A DNA stretch of 64,000 bases from Acanthococcus lagerstroemiae (lineage: Eukaryota; Arthropoda; Insecta; Hemiptera; Eriococcidae). The notes beneath the pieces were generated by a model. That model saw only the letters and a program-made list of their open reading frames with translations. It did not search any database and was not told the origin of the DNA. Positions within the stretch are counted from its first letter, which is position 1; every line of letters starts with the position of its first letter. The DNA lies in assembly GCA_031841125.1 (NCBI GenBank), contig CM063108.1:49126122-49190121 (forward strand). The letters are read 5' to 3'. The translations under genes and the position numbers were made by a program. Shown here one piece after another: positions 46,912 to 57,118 of this stretch.

Positions 46912-47644
46912 GAAAGAAAGACGAATCGTGTGTTTGTCATTCTTTATATGTGACGTGTCACAGTAAAAGGGCCCGAGTGTCCAACCAGCAGTTTTAGACA
47001 CACAAACCTTTTTCCTGTATCACATTACAATTATTCACAAACACGCAGTGGTAAGCTCGCGATCCAGTTCACATTGAATATCGATGGTTTTGAATGGCTG
47101 TTTGAGAACTGATAACTGAATTAGTCCACAGAAATAGAATTGTTTTACTTCCAAAAGTTCAAAAATTTAATCGTTGTTGAAAGGGTTGATCTTTTTTCAC
47201 GCGATATATTCAACTGTTTTTCAATGGGCTGTCGGTAGGTTGAATCACCAGTTTTGATTATGAATTTTGAAACCAAATTTTAAGACCAAATTCAATCAGT
47301 CGCGTAGCTAGGATTTTCTTTTTCCTGGGGGGGGGGGGATTTCAAAGAGAGAAAATTCGAGAATTGGGGTGTTTTTTTAAAATGGCCGATATAAGAGGAC
47401 TATTTTATGAAAGTGAAGGTAAAATTATTGCTCGTGCGAAATTTTTTTCGAAAAAACGTGTTTTAAAGACGCAAAATTACTCATCTTGCATATTTTACAT
47501 TTAATTTCAGGTGCCTTTGGGGGCATTCTCCTCGCTTCGCCCCCTCCCCTTGGCTACACCCCTTCCTCGTAGAAATCTTCACATTGTACACATATACTAT
47601 GTGGTTCCTCAAGCCCCCCTACCGCAGATGGCTGGCTACGGGCC
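46912..47644. repeat. Dispersed 0.73-kb repeat, copy B
   Basis: Same repeat as 40583-41311, including the embedded GTAGCC-type MITE (GTCGCGTAGCTAGGATTTTC near 47300, a 12-G run at 47327, right end near 47563). It lies inside the CAGGGTGTCTAC element, directly after the GAAGCTGGAAG MITE. Confidence 0.8.
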
Positions 47645-48439
47645 TGTGAAACGGTGAATGTTTCTGGCACCATGTACAAAAAGGTTCACCATTTCATAAC
47701 TTCTCCCTGTGTCCAATTGCTGCGCTCTCAGTAGGATGGACGGCCCGAATAATGAACTGATCGACCGATCAATTAGTGACTGAATAAATTCGAGGGGTGT
47801 TCAGTAAAGACTCGGACGACCTTTATGGAAATGTTATTTTTAATAATGTTTACATCCGGTTCGGTTTTGAGTCGAACTTTCCTGCCACTTCTGGAACACC
47901 TGCAGGAATCCCCCTCGTAAGTACGAGTAGGTATGTAGAAGTCGCACGGGGCCAGGTCTGGCGAGTCTGTATGTTTAAATTAAATTTCTTTGCTGAATTA
48001 TTGCATTAAATTATTGAAATTCGAAGTGCGTACGTGTATTTGATGGGTGATAGGACTTTACAGTAGAAGAACACAAGTAACACTGTTGTGTATATTGAGC
48101 AAAACTAGGTATCTTCTGCACCCAAATTTTTCCCGGAAGTATTTTACAAAGTCCCGGGAAAGTCCCGGAATTCCAAAACTGAATTCTTGTAGACACCCTG
48201 ATACAGTAATTCCAAATTATGTTTCTTGATTTTAATCCCTCTTTCTCGAAGGTTTATTCAAAAATTTTCGTTCCTTTCTCCTTTTTCTACCCGCGAGTTA
48301 CGCAGTCTTGCCCCCGCCTCAGTGACTGCATTCTGACCCGGAGGAGCGGAGTGTGAGGTTTCCCTCCTTACCACTGCACTTATCTTTTTATTACCCGTGA
48401 TCAGTTTCCTTTCAATTCCTCAATTTTATCTAGTTAACG

Positions 48440-49494
48440 TTTTCGATATTTCAAGAGGCACTAGAAGAGGAGGATGGCGGAATTGAAATCAATGATATCA
48501 CAATATTAACAACGTTCGATACGCAGATGATAGTCTAATTATTGCCGACAGTTCAATGGCGGATCCAAAAGGGAGCTATGGGGTACATGCCCCCCCCCCT
48601 TGGTTGAGTATTTTTAACGCAATAATAGGGGGAAAGGAATAAAAATGATGAATTGCACGCTCATAACACGCCACAAGGTGGTCACCACCGCTACTGTACC
48701 CCTCATCTCATCTTTCTAAATCCGCGCCTGCAACAGTTAGAGGGAACTACAACGATTGATGGACAAACTTGTTCAATATAGCGATGCTTATGGTCTGGCA
48801 ATTAATAACTCCAAAACCAAAGTCATTGTCTTTGCTAAAAAACCAACGCAAGGTTCTATCATGATCAACGGAGAAAAGATCTCACAAGTCCACTTCATTA
48901 AATATCTCGGTACCGTCTTAGATAACAGTTGTACCTCAAAGAAAGAAATTAAGTCGAGAATTGAACAGGCTAGGCTAACGTTTATGAAAATGAAGAACAT
49001 TCTCACTCGAAGAGAATTGAGTCTTGAACTGAGGATTAGGTTACTGAGGTGTTATGTGTACTCGGTCCTTTTATATGGCTGCGAAAGCTCGACATTGGAC
49101 TCTACAACGGAAAAGCGCACTGAATCATTCCAGATGTACACATACAGATGAATGCTAAAGATTTCGTGGACTCAGAACATCACCAATGCAGCAGTTCTTG
49201 ACAAAATGAAGAAAATGCCTCAACTACTGAATACCGTCAAAGAAAGGAAGCTAAGATATCTTGGTCATATAATGAGGGGTCCGAAATATGAGATACTCCA
49301 ACTCATCATCGAAGGAAAGATTGCTGGGAAAAGGTCGGTAGGAAGAAGACAAAACTCATGGACCAAGGATCTACGGCGGTTGTTCAGTTGCACGTCAATA
49401 GAGCTGTTCCGGTCGGCCGTATCCAAGATAAGAATTGCCGTATGGATCGCCAACCTCCGAGGCGGAGAGGGCAAATGAAGAAGAAGAAGAAGGT
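48440..49494 (+). mobile_element. LINE 3' fragment (different type from the RTE-like copies), with GAA-rich tail
   Basis: Blocks: motif C NNVRYADDSLIIADS near 48510-48550, then LVQYSDAYGLAINNSKTKVI, FIKYLGTVLDNSC, KSRIEQARLTFMKMKNIL, VYSVLLYGCES, and after a stop at 49149 a second stretch MLKISWTQNITNAAVLDKM, ERKLRYLGHIMRGPKYEIL, GKRSVGRRQNSWTKDLRRLF to 49478. It ends in AAGAAGAAGAAGAAGG (49480-49494). This type is often annotated as an insect endonuclease-reverse transcriptase; I leave the clade open. It is 5'-truncated, with one MITE inserted and at least one stop. Confidence 0.82.
48554..48730. mobile_element. hAT-like MITE, 177 bp, inside the LINE
   Basis: CAATGGCGGATCCAAAAG at 48554 pairs with CAGGCGCGGATTTAGAAAG read from 48730 on the opposite strand. 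The flanks CGACAGTT (48546-48553) and CAACAGTT (48731-48738) match at 7 of 8 positions, an hAT-size target duplication. The LINE frame before it (IIADS) and after it (a LEELQRLMDKLV-like stretch) are contiguous in related copies. A run of 9 Cs lies inside. Confidence 0.85.
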
Positions 49495-50939
49495 TTTCCA
49501 CAGTAGGTCAAAGTTTAGGCAGGGCCTTTTCCTTGTAATATTGACGCAACTCGAAGGGCATTGATAGCTCCGTTATAAGCGGAGGGGGTGGGTCTAAAAA
49601 ATGCTCTTCTTTGTCCTGCCAACCCCTGTACACCCTCTTCCTCAAGATTTGTCTCACATAACTCTTGGAAAACTCTACTTTTTTGCTAGGTCCAGGCCCC
49701 CGATCCGCTATCATCGATTTTTTGCGTCATTAAAGCACAGGCCGATACACGATATTCGATGGCATCGAATCGTCGAGTTTTTGGCGATTCTCAGCTCCGG
49801 GCACTATTTGCGCCTGCTAAACGGTTCAACATGACCGAAGAAAGCAGAAGCAGTAAAAATTAAACGGGTATGCTAAAACAGACAAGATGATGGATGGTAG
49901 TAGTTGGTCGCCGGATGATGCTATTTTAATTTGCTGGACCGGTAGCTCCGTACACGATATAATAAACCTTCCAATTTCGATAGGACCGAATTTTCTACGC
50001 GTGTACACCTTGCATTCGTCGTCGCCCTTATCAGATGAAGTTCTCCAAAACAGTCGTTATCGTGTACACAGGTTTTTTTTCTTCTTCTTTTGCGTACACT
50101 CTACTCTTCTTTCTCGCTTGTTGAATGTAAAATGTAAATTTATCGAAATAATACGGTCGCAATTGAGGTACATGTTGTAATTTTCTGCCTTGTTTTCCAT
50201 GTCGCAAAATGTTATCTCGCAATTTAATTAAATTCTAGCTTGTTACCGAGAGTGCGCCTTGCCTGGTCGAGAAAAATGTAAGCAGCGAAAAGCGTAAGAA
50301 CGAAGCCGGGAACCGGGAACGCGTTTATCGCTTTATTTATTTACCTTCAGCTACTCTTCGGCAAACGAGCTAATTTCGAATAGAAGAAACGGAGAAGGAA
50401 AAAAAAAATGAAATTCTGATTTCGATCTTTTATGAGTTCGGATTTCTCGGATTGGGGTGAGTGCGTATCGTCTAGATTGAAAATATATGGGTACACTCGT
50501 CCTGGTAGCGACTAGCGAGATCGTATTAACGAGAATAAACAACGCACAGCTTTTCCAACCAGTCGGTGCATCGAGTGTACCTGGCGAAGCAGTTCAATTT
50601 GAATTGAAACTTGAGCTCGAGAAAATGGCACACAAACTATTACAGTGTACTTACACTTAAGTACACTGATAATCCGGCGAGTATGAATAGGAGAAGGTGG
50701 AAGCGGAAATCAGAGGAGAATAAACGAACGATTTCATTTCGAACTTACTTCATTCGCAGTCAGTATCATCGTCGCTGTCTTCCATAAATGTTTGTTTTCA
50801 CCAAGTTAGACCGAATGTAGAAAGTTTGAAAAATCTTGGCTCTTAAACTGTTAACCCGGTAGTAATCAATATTTGGGAGGGAGTTTACTTTCTTACCAGA
50901 AGCGCAAATAGGGCCCAGAACTGGGGGGCTTAAACCCCC
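49495..50939. other. No gene recognised
   Basis: AT-rich DNA with no domain or repeat I can name. Possibly unique host sequence. Confidence 0.4.
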
Positions 50940-51150
50940 TTATTATGAAGCAACACACGATAACTTGCAGAGCCTCTTCTCACCATATCTATCCAACCGT
51001 TCACAATGTGTTGTATATAAAGGGTCTATTTCAAAAATGTATAACTCTCCTTCTGGCATGCCGCAAGGGTCGGTGTTAGATCCTTACCTTTTCACACTCT
51101 TTATAAATAATATATTAGCTGTCATTAAATACTCAAAAGTCTTATTATAC
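50940..51150 (+). pseudogene. Non-LTR reverse transcriptase fragment (motif B region)
   Basis: The frame encodes SNRSQCVVYKGSISKMYN followed by GMPQGSVLDPYLFTLFINNI, the motif B block of jockey/I-type LINE reverse transcriptases (usually GVPQGSVLGPLLF), then KVLLYA, where motif C (YADD) should begin but the following residues diverge. About 65 codons remain, with no flanking domains. It lies just before a tetranucleotide-like repeat. Confidence 0.75.
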
Positions 51151-51329
51151 GCCGCGTTTTTTTGTAAAACGGTTTCACCCTGTCCATAATTTCATGACCA
51201 TTGTTCACATCACGTCTCCAGTACTCAGTACAAAGATATGATACGACTCAATCGACCTATGACGCGTCCATTTTCTCCTCTTATGAATCCGTTAGGTGAA
51301 ACTAGAAAAATTGCATATTATATAACGAC

Positions 51330-51930
51330 TTTCAAGTCAGTGATTCACTCATTCACTCAGTCACTTGCTTACTTATTTAGTGATTCACTCACTTACTCAG
51401 TCATTCATTCATTCATTCTCTAATTCAGTTATTCATCCACTTTGTCTCTCCATCACTCACTGAGTCAGTGATTCACTCACTCAGTCATTCGCTTATTTAT
51501 TTAGTGATTCACTCAGTCGCTCGCTTATTTACTTAGTTGTTCACTGAGTTACTCCATCACTCACTCAATGAGTCAGTGATTCACTCACTCACTCAATCAC
51601 TTACTCAGTGATTCATCACTCAGTTACTTGCTTAGTTATTCACACAATTACCAACCACTTACTTGCTGACTCAGTGATTCACTCACTTACTTAGTTATTC
51701 ACTCATTCTATGATGTAGTTATTCATTCGCTTCCTCACTCCATCACTCACTCAATAAGTCAGTCATTCGCTTACTTATTTAGTTATTCACTCAGTCACTC
51801 GCTTACTTATTCAGTTATTCACACAGTTACTCAATCTCTTACTCAGTGACTCAGTGATTCACTCACTCAGTCACTCACTCAGTCACTCACTCAGTGATGT
51901 AGTGATTCACTCACTCACTCAATCATTCAT
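51330..51930. repeat. Degenerate TCAN tetranucleotide array, about 600 bp
   Basis: The region is built of 4-bp steps such as TCAC, TCAG, TCAT, TTAC and TTAT, with higher-order phrases like AGTGATTCACTCACTCAGTC returning many times. It has little else. An array of this size can expand or contract. Confidence 0.85.
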
Positions 51931-52309
51931 AAACGATTCTTTGAGCAGCCCGAAATCTGTTGTTACTAGATTTTCTGTTTGACTTAGAGCCTAAAATTTG
52001 AGAAAGGTGAACATTTTATTAAAATCTAAAAGTTGAAAGCAAAAGACTTATCTTCCAATGTCACAAGCTGAATCCGATAGCAAATGTTCTATTGTTTAGT
52101 TTACGGTCTTTGGTCCTGATAAATATTCAGGCCGTACATCCGTCAGAGCGCGTCGCTATCGAGTCGAAGAGATAAGTAGCAAAAGGTAAACCTATACGTT
52201 TTCCCCATTAATGTACACACTCATTAAAGTTGAAACATCTCGAAAGTTAAGACGTTTTTGAAGTATTTAAAGAGAAACGAATTTTCTCTCGATTAAGACT
52301 ATTTTTATA
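51931..52309. other. No gene recognised
   Basis: Short AT-rich spacer between the tetranucleotide array and a LINE-tail insertion. Confidence 0.45.
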
Positions 52310-52321
52310 ACCTAGATTCCA

Positions 52322-52432
52322 TCCCCCCCGGTACTGATGCGATGCCCGAAAGGGTAGTTTCCGGCGCCGGGGGTGCGGTGTCTCAGGGGCCACTTTGGCA
52401 TGCGTGCATCGCCATACGTCCCACCACACCAT
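52322..52432 (+). mobile_element. R1-like LINE 3'-tail insertion, 111 bp, with 12-bp target duplication
   Basis: ACCTAGATTCCA is duplicated exactly on both sides (52310-52321 and 52433-52444), the mark of target-primed insertion. The insert, from TCCCCCCCGGTACTGATGCG to CCCACCACACCAT, matches the tail of the R1-like fragment at 17050-17157 (opposite strand) and the copy at 37269-37382. Only the last about 110 bases were copied, an extreme 5' truncation, or else a short element borrows this tail. Confidence 0.85.
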
Positions 52433-52444
52433 ACCTAGATTCCA

Positions 52445-54304
52445 AAATTTTGCGACATATGTCAAAAACTTCACCTTTTGGTCGCTGATAAGAGTAGTCG
52501 ATATTAGCACTGTACGGCCCGAATAGGAGGGAAATTTAGTCAGGAACAAAAGTCAAAAATCCATGTATTTTCCCATAAGAACGAAAGTGAACTTCTGGTA
52601 CGGATTCTCCTAATCCGATCGATAGGAAACTTCGTTTTTTTCTCTCTTTTTTGATTTGATTTTATTGGAATCAATTTAGGAGAAAAATCAGAGGAAATAC
52701 AGAAAAAAATATCACCAAGAGTAAACAACGACCACCTCAATGTGTAAAGGAAGTTATGTATTCCTCTCAAGTATTCCTAACATCCGTTCACCTTACCCTC
52801 CCAGAATAGGGTATGCTCATGTGCGCAAATGTGAGTGCTTGGGGGATAAGGTTCCAATCTGCATTTGTAGGGACGAAACTATTGGGGGAGGGGGGTGAAA
52901 AACCCCAATAATTGGGCAGTTAGCAAATTTTGAAACTGTTTATTTCAATTCTTCATTTTCTAAGAACGTTTGTTTGTTTGTTTATTTGTTTATTTATTTA
53001 TTTATTTTTTCAATTAAAAATTATTTTGATTAAAATAAATGGCGAATTTTCAAATTTTTAGAAAATTTTGTCTTTAAATTTTTAGTTAAAAGAAAATATT
53101 TGTCGGCAAATTTTCCTTCTCCACTCCCCCTCCCCAACTGAAAGTCAAGTTTCGCCTCTGGAGGGGGGGGGGGTGAATATATGGAGAGATGGGCCTTTTA
53201 GGACAATTGCTGATTGGATTTCTTTCTTTGAATCCGCCACTGTCAGTCCCACTATTCCCTTCACATACAGAAGCTTACACGACCGTAAAATTACCGCATT
53301 TTTCGTACGCCGGTTAAGGTTTCAGACTAGGAACATGAACAGGAAAAAAAAAAAAAAAGAAGATAAATTTCTCTCGGTATTATTAGGCGAGTACAGCAAA
53401 CAGTAGTCGAGTATATTACCAGGTATTACGATGTAATATAGATAGTGTCGAAAAATTGCCTACTCTCGATATCAGAAAATATTGGGGCCGAAAAAGTCGA
53501 TTTAATATTCCGCCGGTAATATCGGTCCGAGAGGGAAATAGGACAAAAAAAAAAAAAAAAGAAAGAGGATCGATTCTCATAAATGGGAAAATCGCGACTC
53601 GAATAAATACCGAGATGCTTTTCATTGAACGATTCCCAAAATAGTAAATATTCCTGCACCTTTTTCTCGCTGCAGTAACTAGTTTTTAAATCGTTATCTC
53701 GAGCGGAGCCGGCGGCTAATAAAAAGTTTAAAACGTTCGCCGATGGTTTGATTTTGTGCGGATAATCGGCGAATAGGCGCGCCCTTAACTGGCAACCGTA
53801 TTTTTTTTAGTTGTTTTTATTTTCTTTTTCTTTTTCTTCCTCAGTCGTTATTGGATGGTAATTTACGAGCAATTTAATGATTATTCCGCGTGGATATTAT
53901 TCAGCCAGTATTGCGAAGAATTTACGCTACGAACTTGCGGATGCTGAGAGTACGCTGGTTTAATGTACGTAAGGATCTACTTGAGAATGCTAAACCTCCG
54001 GAAAAACCAACTTTCTTGAATTGTGGTTTCGCGATGAATCGTGTTTTGTAATCGTGTTTGGAACTATAGTATAACGAATTTCCCCATCGTCCGAACCTCT
54101 CAATAAATTAATAAATATACCCGTTGAAGTGTTAACAAGTAACTTCGCTACTCGAAGAGGGTTGGCTGGAAAGTAGAGATGGGTCCTGTGTTCTTTAATT
54201 CAGCTGAACGATTCACATGAATGAATGAGTGAATCAGATTCATTGAATGACAGAACAAGGGCACCTTCAAACTGTGAGGCTGCAGACTGTAGTTCCGCAA
54301 CTCT
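52445..54304. other. No gene recognised; short microsatellite
   Basis: Contains a (TTTG)n(TTTA)n array at 52969-53008, an 11-G run at 53163, poly-A runs at 53345 and 53547, and otherwise AT-rich DNA. No coding domain is seen. Confidence 0.45.
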
Positions 54305-54554
54305 GTGAGCTGACAGGAAGAAAGGGACCTCAGCGCAAAAATGTAAATTTCTCAGGAGAGCGGATAAACAAAATTGATAACGTTTTCACGTTACGGAGAT
54401 ACTCAACTTAGAAGATTTACAGCCGTTTGGGAAAATTTTTTAGAATTTTTTCGACAACACCACGCGAAAGAGCGGCCAAAAATTAGTCAAAAACAGTTGT
54501 TATCACAAAAATGTTTTTTTTTGCGCTGAGGTCCCTTTCTTCCTGTCGGCTCAC
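54305..54554. mobile_element. MITE with about 36-bp terminal inverted repeats
   Basis: GTGAGCTGACAGGAAGAAAG begins at 54305, and GTGAGCCGACAGGAAGAAAG reads from 54554 on the opposite strand; both continue GGACCTCAGCGCAAAAA. The arms are almost identical while the interior is not palindromic. No target duplication is evident. No coding capacity; family unknown. Confidence 0.8.
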
Positions 54555-54664
54555 CTATCACCTATCACTCTGTCAACAACATGCACGCACTCTGCAGGGA
54601 ATCCAATGAAACAATACTGAATTTGAATGAAACCCACTTCTGGAGCTAGAAAACGTTCATAATT

Positions 54665-54918
54665 GGACGCTGTTCAGCATAAGGGAACCAACCAGCAAAA
54701 TACATATGTTTTTTGAGAACACGTGATTCGAAGTTCAAGAGCCATGTAGAAACTATATCACATACCGTTTACTGATAAGTTTTTTCAACGTGAGTACACA
54801 TTTTTGAATCGGGGGCCCAATTTTGAAAAATTCTACTTCTTACGCTCTTTCCGACGATACACTGATTACTCATTTTGTTTGCAAATGTTGGTTGGTTCCC
54901 TTTTGTTGAATAGCGTCC
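54665..54918. mobile_element. MITE with 4-bp AATT target duplication, copy 2
   Basis: Same family as 27708-29384. GGACGCTGTTCAGCATAAGG at 54665 pairs with GGACGCTATTCAACAAAAGG from 54918 (opposite strand). AATT flanks both sides (54661-54664, 54919-54922). The interior shares GTGATTCGAAGTTCAAGAGC and TGAATCGGGGGCCCA with copy 1. This is the intact 254-bp form. Confidence 0.9.
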
Positions 54919-55095
54919 AATTCTTATCATCTAATTCAGGTAGCATTTCCGACAATCGAAAATCGTAATTCTTCTTGCCCTAGCGACAATGAAGGAATTT
55001 TATTTCTTTTGGATTCAAATGAAGTTTACAATCCGAACATCCATAACCAAGATTATCGCCAGGGAGCGGAATTTCATGCGGTTTAAGGATGGTAA

Positions 55096-55806
55096 CATAT
55101 GAGTATGCTAGTTTCATAGGTAGACTTCTCCGAATTTAGGGAAATTGAGTTGAGTATCGTTTCGGTTACTGTACAACACTGCCTACAACGTCACGTCATC
55201 GATTTTCAAAAAACAACAGAAGCGCTCCAGTATGCAAACGAAAATTGGTTTAGAATCATAGGTAGACTTATCCTATGGAGAAGTCTGGGTCTGACACGAT
55301 TATTGTTTTGTTTACAAAACTGTGTTTTTGATAATGAATTATTGTCATCGTGTACTAATGTAAAATAAAACAATTAGTAGTCTTTTCTTTTCAATTATTG
55401 CTCAATTTTTTATAACTATATAGCAAAAACTGAATCATGTTGCGTTTTCATTTTTTGTGTATTGATAATAAAAATGTCTCATTTTGAAAGGTGATAACAA
55501 CAAACTGATAATTTCCATTTTATTCCTCTTTTGCAGCCTTTTACAGCAATAATAAACAAAAATTGATAAGCAATTTCAAAACATCGTGTCAAACCCAGAC
55601 TTCTCCATCTTTGAACGCCTTTTGAACACGAATCGGAGTACTTGAAAAAATTTTCGACCTATATCTTCAATGTGAGCACAAAAAGTGATCCATCGCACCT
55701 ATATCCAACCATTAAGCCCGAACATTAGCTGAGAAACAGTTTTTTGCGTTTTCTGGAAAACTAGGTTTTTGGAGAAGTCTACCTATGGAACTAGCATACT
55801 CATATG
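55096..55806. mobile_element. Inverted-repeat element, 711 bp, with a second inverted repeat inside
   Basis: The outer arms (55096-55131 and 55771-55806) start CATATGAGTATGCTAGTT and are inverse complements over 36 bp with one mismatch. An inner pair (55275-55300 and 55583-55608), ATGGAGAAGTCTGGGTCTGA, is inverted over 26 bp with one mismatch. The arms share the AGAAGTCT word, so the inner element may be a relative inserted into the outer one. No target duplication is obvious and no protein is encoded. Confidence 0.8.
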
Positions 55807-56170
55807 CAATATTTATGCGCTAAAAACAGAAAAATATGGGTGTCATTTGACAGAGCGTGACGAGATCTACTTACTTTCGGCATGTAAATGTTAATTTTCG
55901 ATAAATTCACGCTAAAAAGAGAAAAATTGAATAGTTGTTTAAATCAAGGGAAAAAATCTTTATTTTCTGCAGCGATTAAAAAAAAAAAAATTCGTCGAAA
56001 AGTTGAGAAAAACCGTGTTTTTTGTGACAAATATTGCAAATTATCGAAATATGCTTTAACAATCTGACATTTGACGAAATATACGCTAAAATTGTGAAAT
56101 GTGCGTTTTAGATAGCAAAAATATGTAAAAATATGCGTTCATAGGCAAAATATGCAAAATGAAATAGGGC
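55800..56170. repeat. ATATGCGCTA-rich repeat, partial copy 2
   Basis: TTTATGCGCTAAAAACAG near 55810, ATATGCGTTCATAGGCAAAA near 56134 and ATAGGGCT at 56164 resemble the element at 32888-33431. The left end is lost where it meets the inverted-repeat element. Confidence 0.5.
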
Positions 56171-57052
56171 TCATTTTTCTCAGAATAGCCTGAAACGTAA
56201 GAGTCAGCTTCATATACCACTTCTTTATCAAAACTGGCAAACAAAAAATAATTTCATAGAATTCCGCTCCCTGATTATCACCAATGCTGTCAAGACAGGT
56301 TAACAGGCATGCAGTTTGGATAACATCGAAAGTGCAGTCCTTTTTTAATATATCCTCGCGATGAATTATACGTTTGACAACTTTTTCTCAATTTACTAGA
56401 TATTGGGAATTCAACACTAAAATACGCGCTCTGCGGGAGAAATATAGAATGTCCTCATTCTGTGATCATGGTTATCACGATGTGCAGTGTTTGTACATCA
56501 TGAGCCAACATTTTTTCAAATTAACGAGAAAAATAGTGTTATTAGTTATTTTTGTGATGAATGTTTCATCTTTAGGTGAAGACAGCCACAACAATATGGC
56601 TTCATCGTTCGAAACCTGAAACAGAATAACAAAATTACCATTAATACTTTTACCATATTTATGAAACATAATTCACATCGCATTATTCCGTGGACAATTT
56701 ACTGATAAGAGTACCTACTACAGAAAGTTGTGTGTACCTACTTGTTCGATTCAAAGAAATCTTGCGCTAATTGAACTGAAAATCTATTTCATACATCAAT
56801 AAACATCACATTTATCTCCTCTAGATCTAGTTAATTTCTCCACTTTCGATAAGGAAATACTTCCTTCCATAGGAAAGTATGAAACGCACAATACTTCAGT
56901 CTTCAACATTCCAGTCGTTGTAACTTGTAAGTAAAATCCAAAATAAAAATAAAATTTAAAAAATCATTGAAAATTATGCTGGCACAGGAATGAAGATTAA
57001 GATCAACGAGCACTACTGAAAAAGAATAAAAACGAAGAGGAAAAAAAGTCAT
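56171..57052. other. No gene recognised
   Basis: AT-rich DNA without identified features. Confidence 0.45.
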
Positions 57053-57114
57053 GGATACTAATAACTCATTTTGTCAACAAATGTCGGGTGGTTCTGTTAC
57101 GCGTAACAGCGTCC
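57053..57114. mobile_element. MITE of the GGACGCTGTT family, right end only
   Basis: GATACTAATAACTCATTTTG to TAACAGCGTCC matches the right ends of the copies at 27708 and 54665, and is followed by AATT (57115-57118), the same target as copy 2. The left part is missing. Confidence 0.8.
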
Positions 57115-57118
57115 AATT

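Larger units (their letters stand above)
46129..48200. mobile_element. TIR element CAGGGTGTCTAC, 2.07 kb, with 5-bp target duplication
   Basis: CAGGGTGTCTACCGGTCTCG begins at 46129, and CAGGGTGTCTACAAGAATTC reads from 48200 on the opposite strand. Both ends continue with GTCCCGGAA/TTCCGGGAC words, so the subterminal regions also mirror each other. ATACA flanks both sides (46124-46128 and 48201-48205); dropping one copy restores a LINE frame reading LYYSCRGLAN. The interior contains other repeats (46498-46909 and 46912-47644) and no transposase. Superfamily not assigned. The element at 63193-63563 has similar CAGGGT ends. Confidence 0.75.
43806..48300 (-). mobile_element. RTE-like LINE (endonuclease to pre-RT), interrupted several times
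   Basis: Minus-strand host blocks in order: an endonuclease start LYYSCRGLANNDRLYLFEKE with IKWDIVGLSEV (about 46140-46020, joined to 48201 across an insertion), ERIHGVGSYINKSIENHILM near 45560, AIIGDFRAEVG near 45350, KRKWTWVSSDGKIKN with VDYILIN near 45190-45130, the basic linker at 45048-44797 and FYQDLYRERNEMPEKIK near 43900. WTW-SDGK-K-N and VDYIL are endonuclease signatures of the RTE clade. The reverse transcriptase itself is missing: the sequence breaks off near 43806. Inserts are the Helitron (44091-44687), a G-rich insert near 45600-45985 and the CAGGG element (46129-48200). Confidence 0.78.

Noticed and set aside
47795..47830. CGAGGGGTGTTCAGTAAAGACT as a mariner end
   Set aside because: It resembles the 38601 TIR only loosely and has no partner end nearby.
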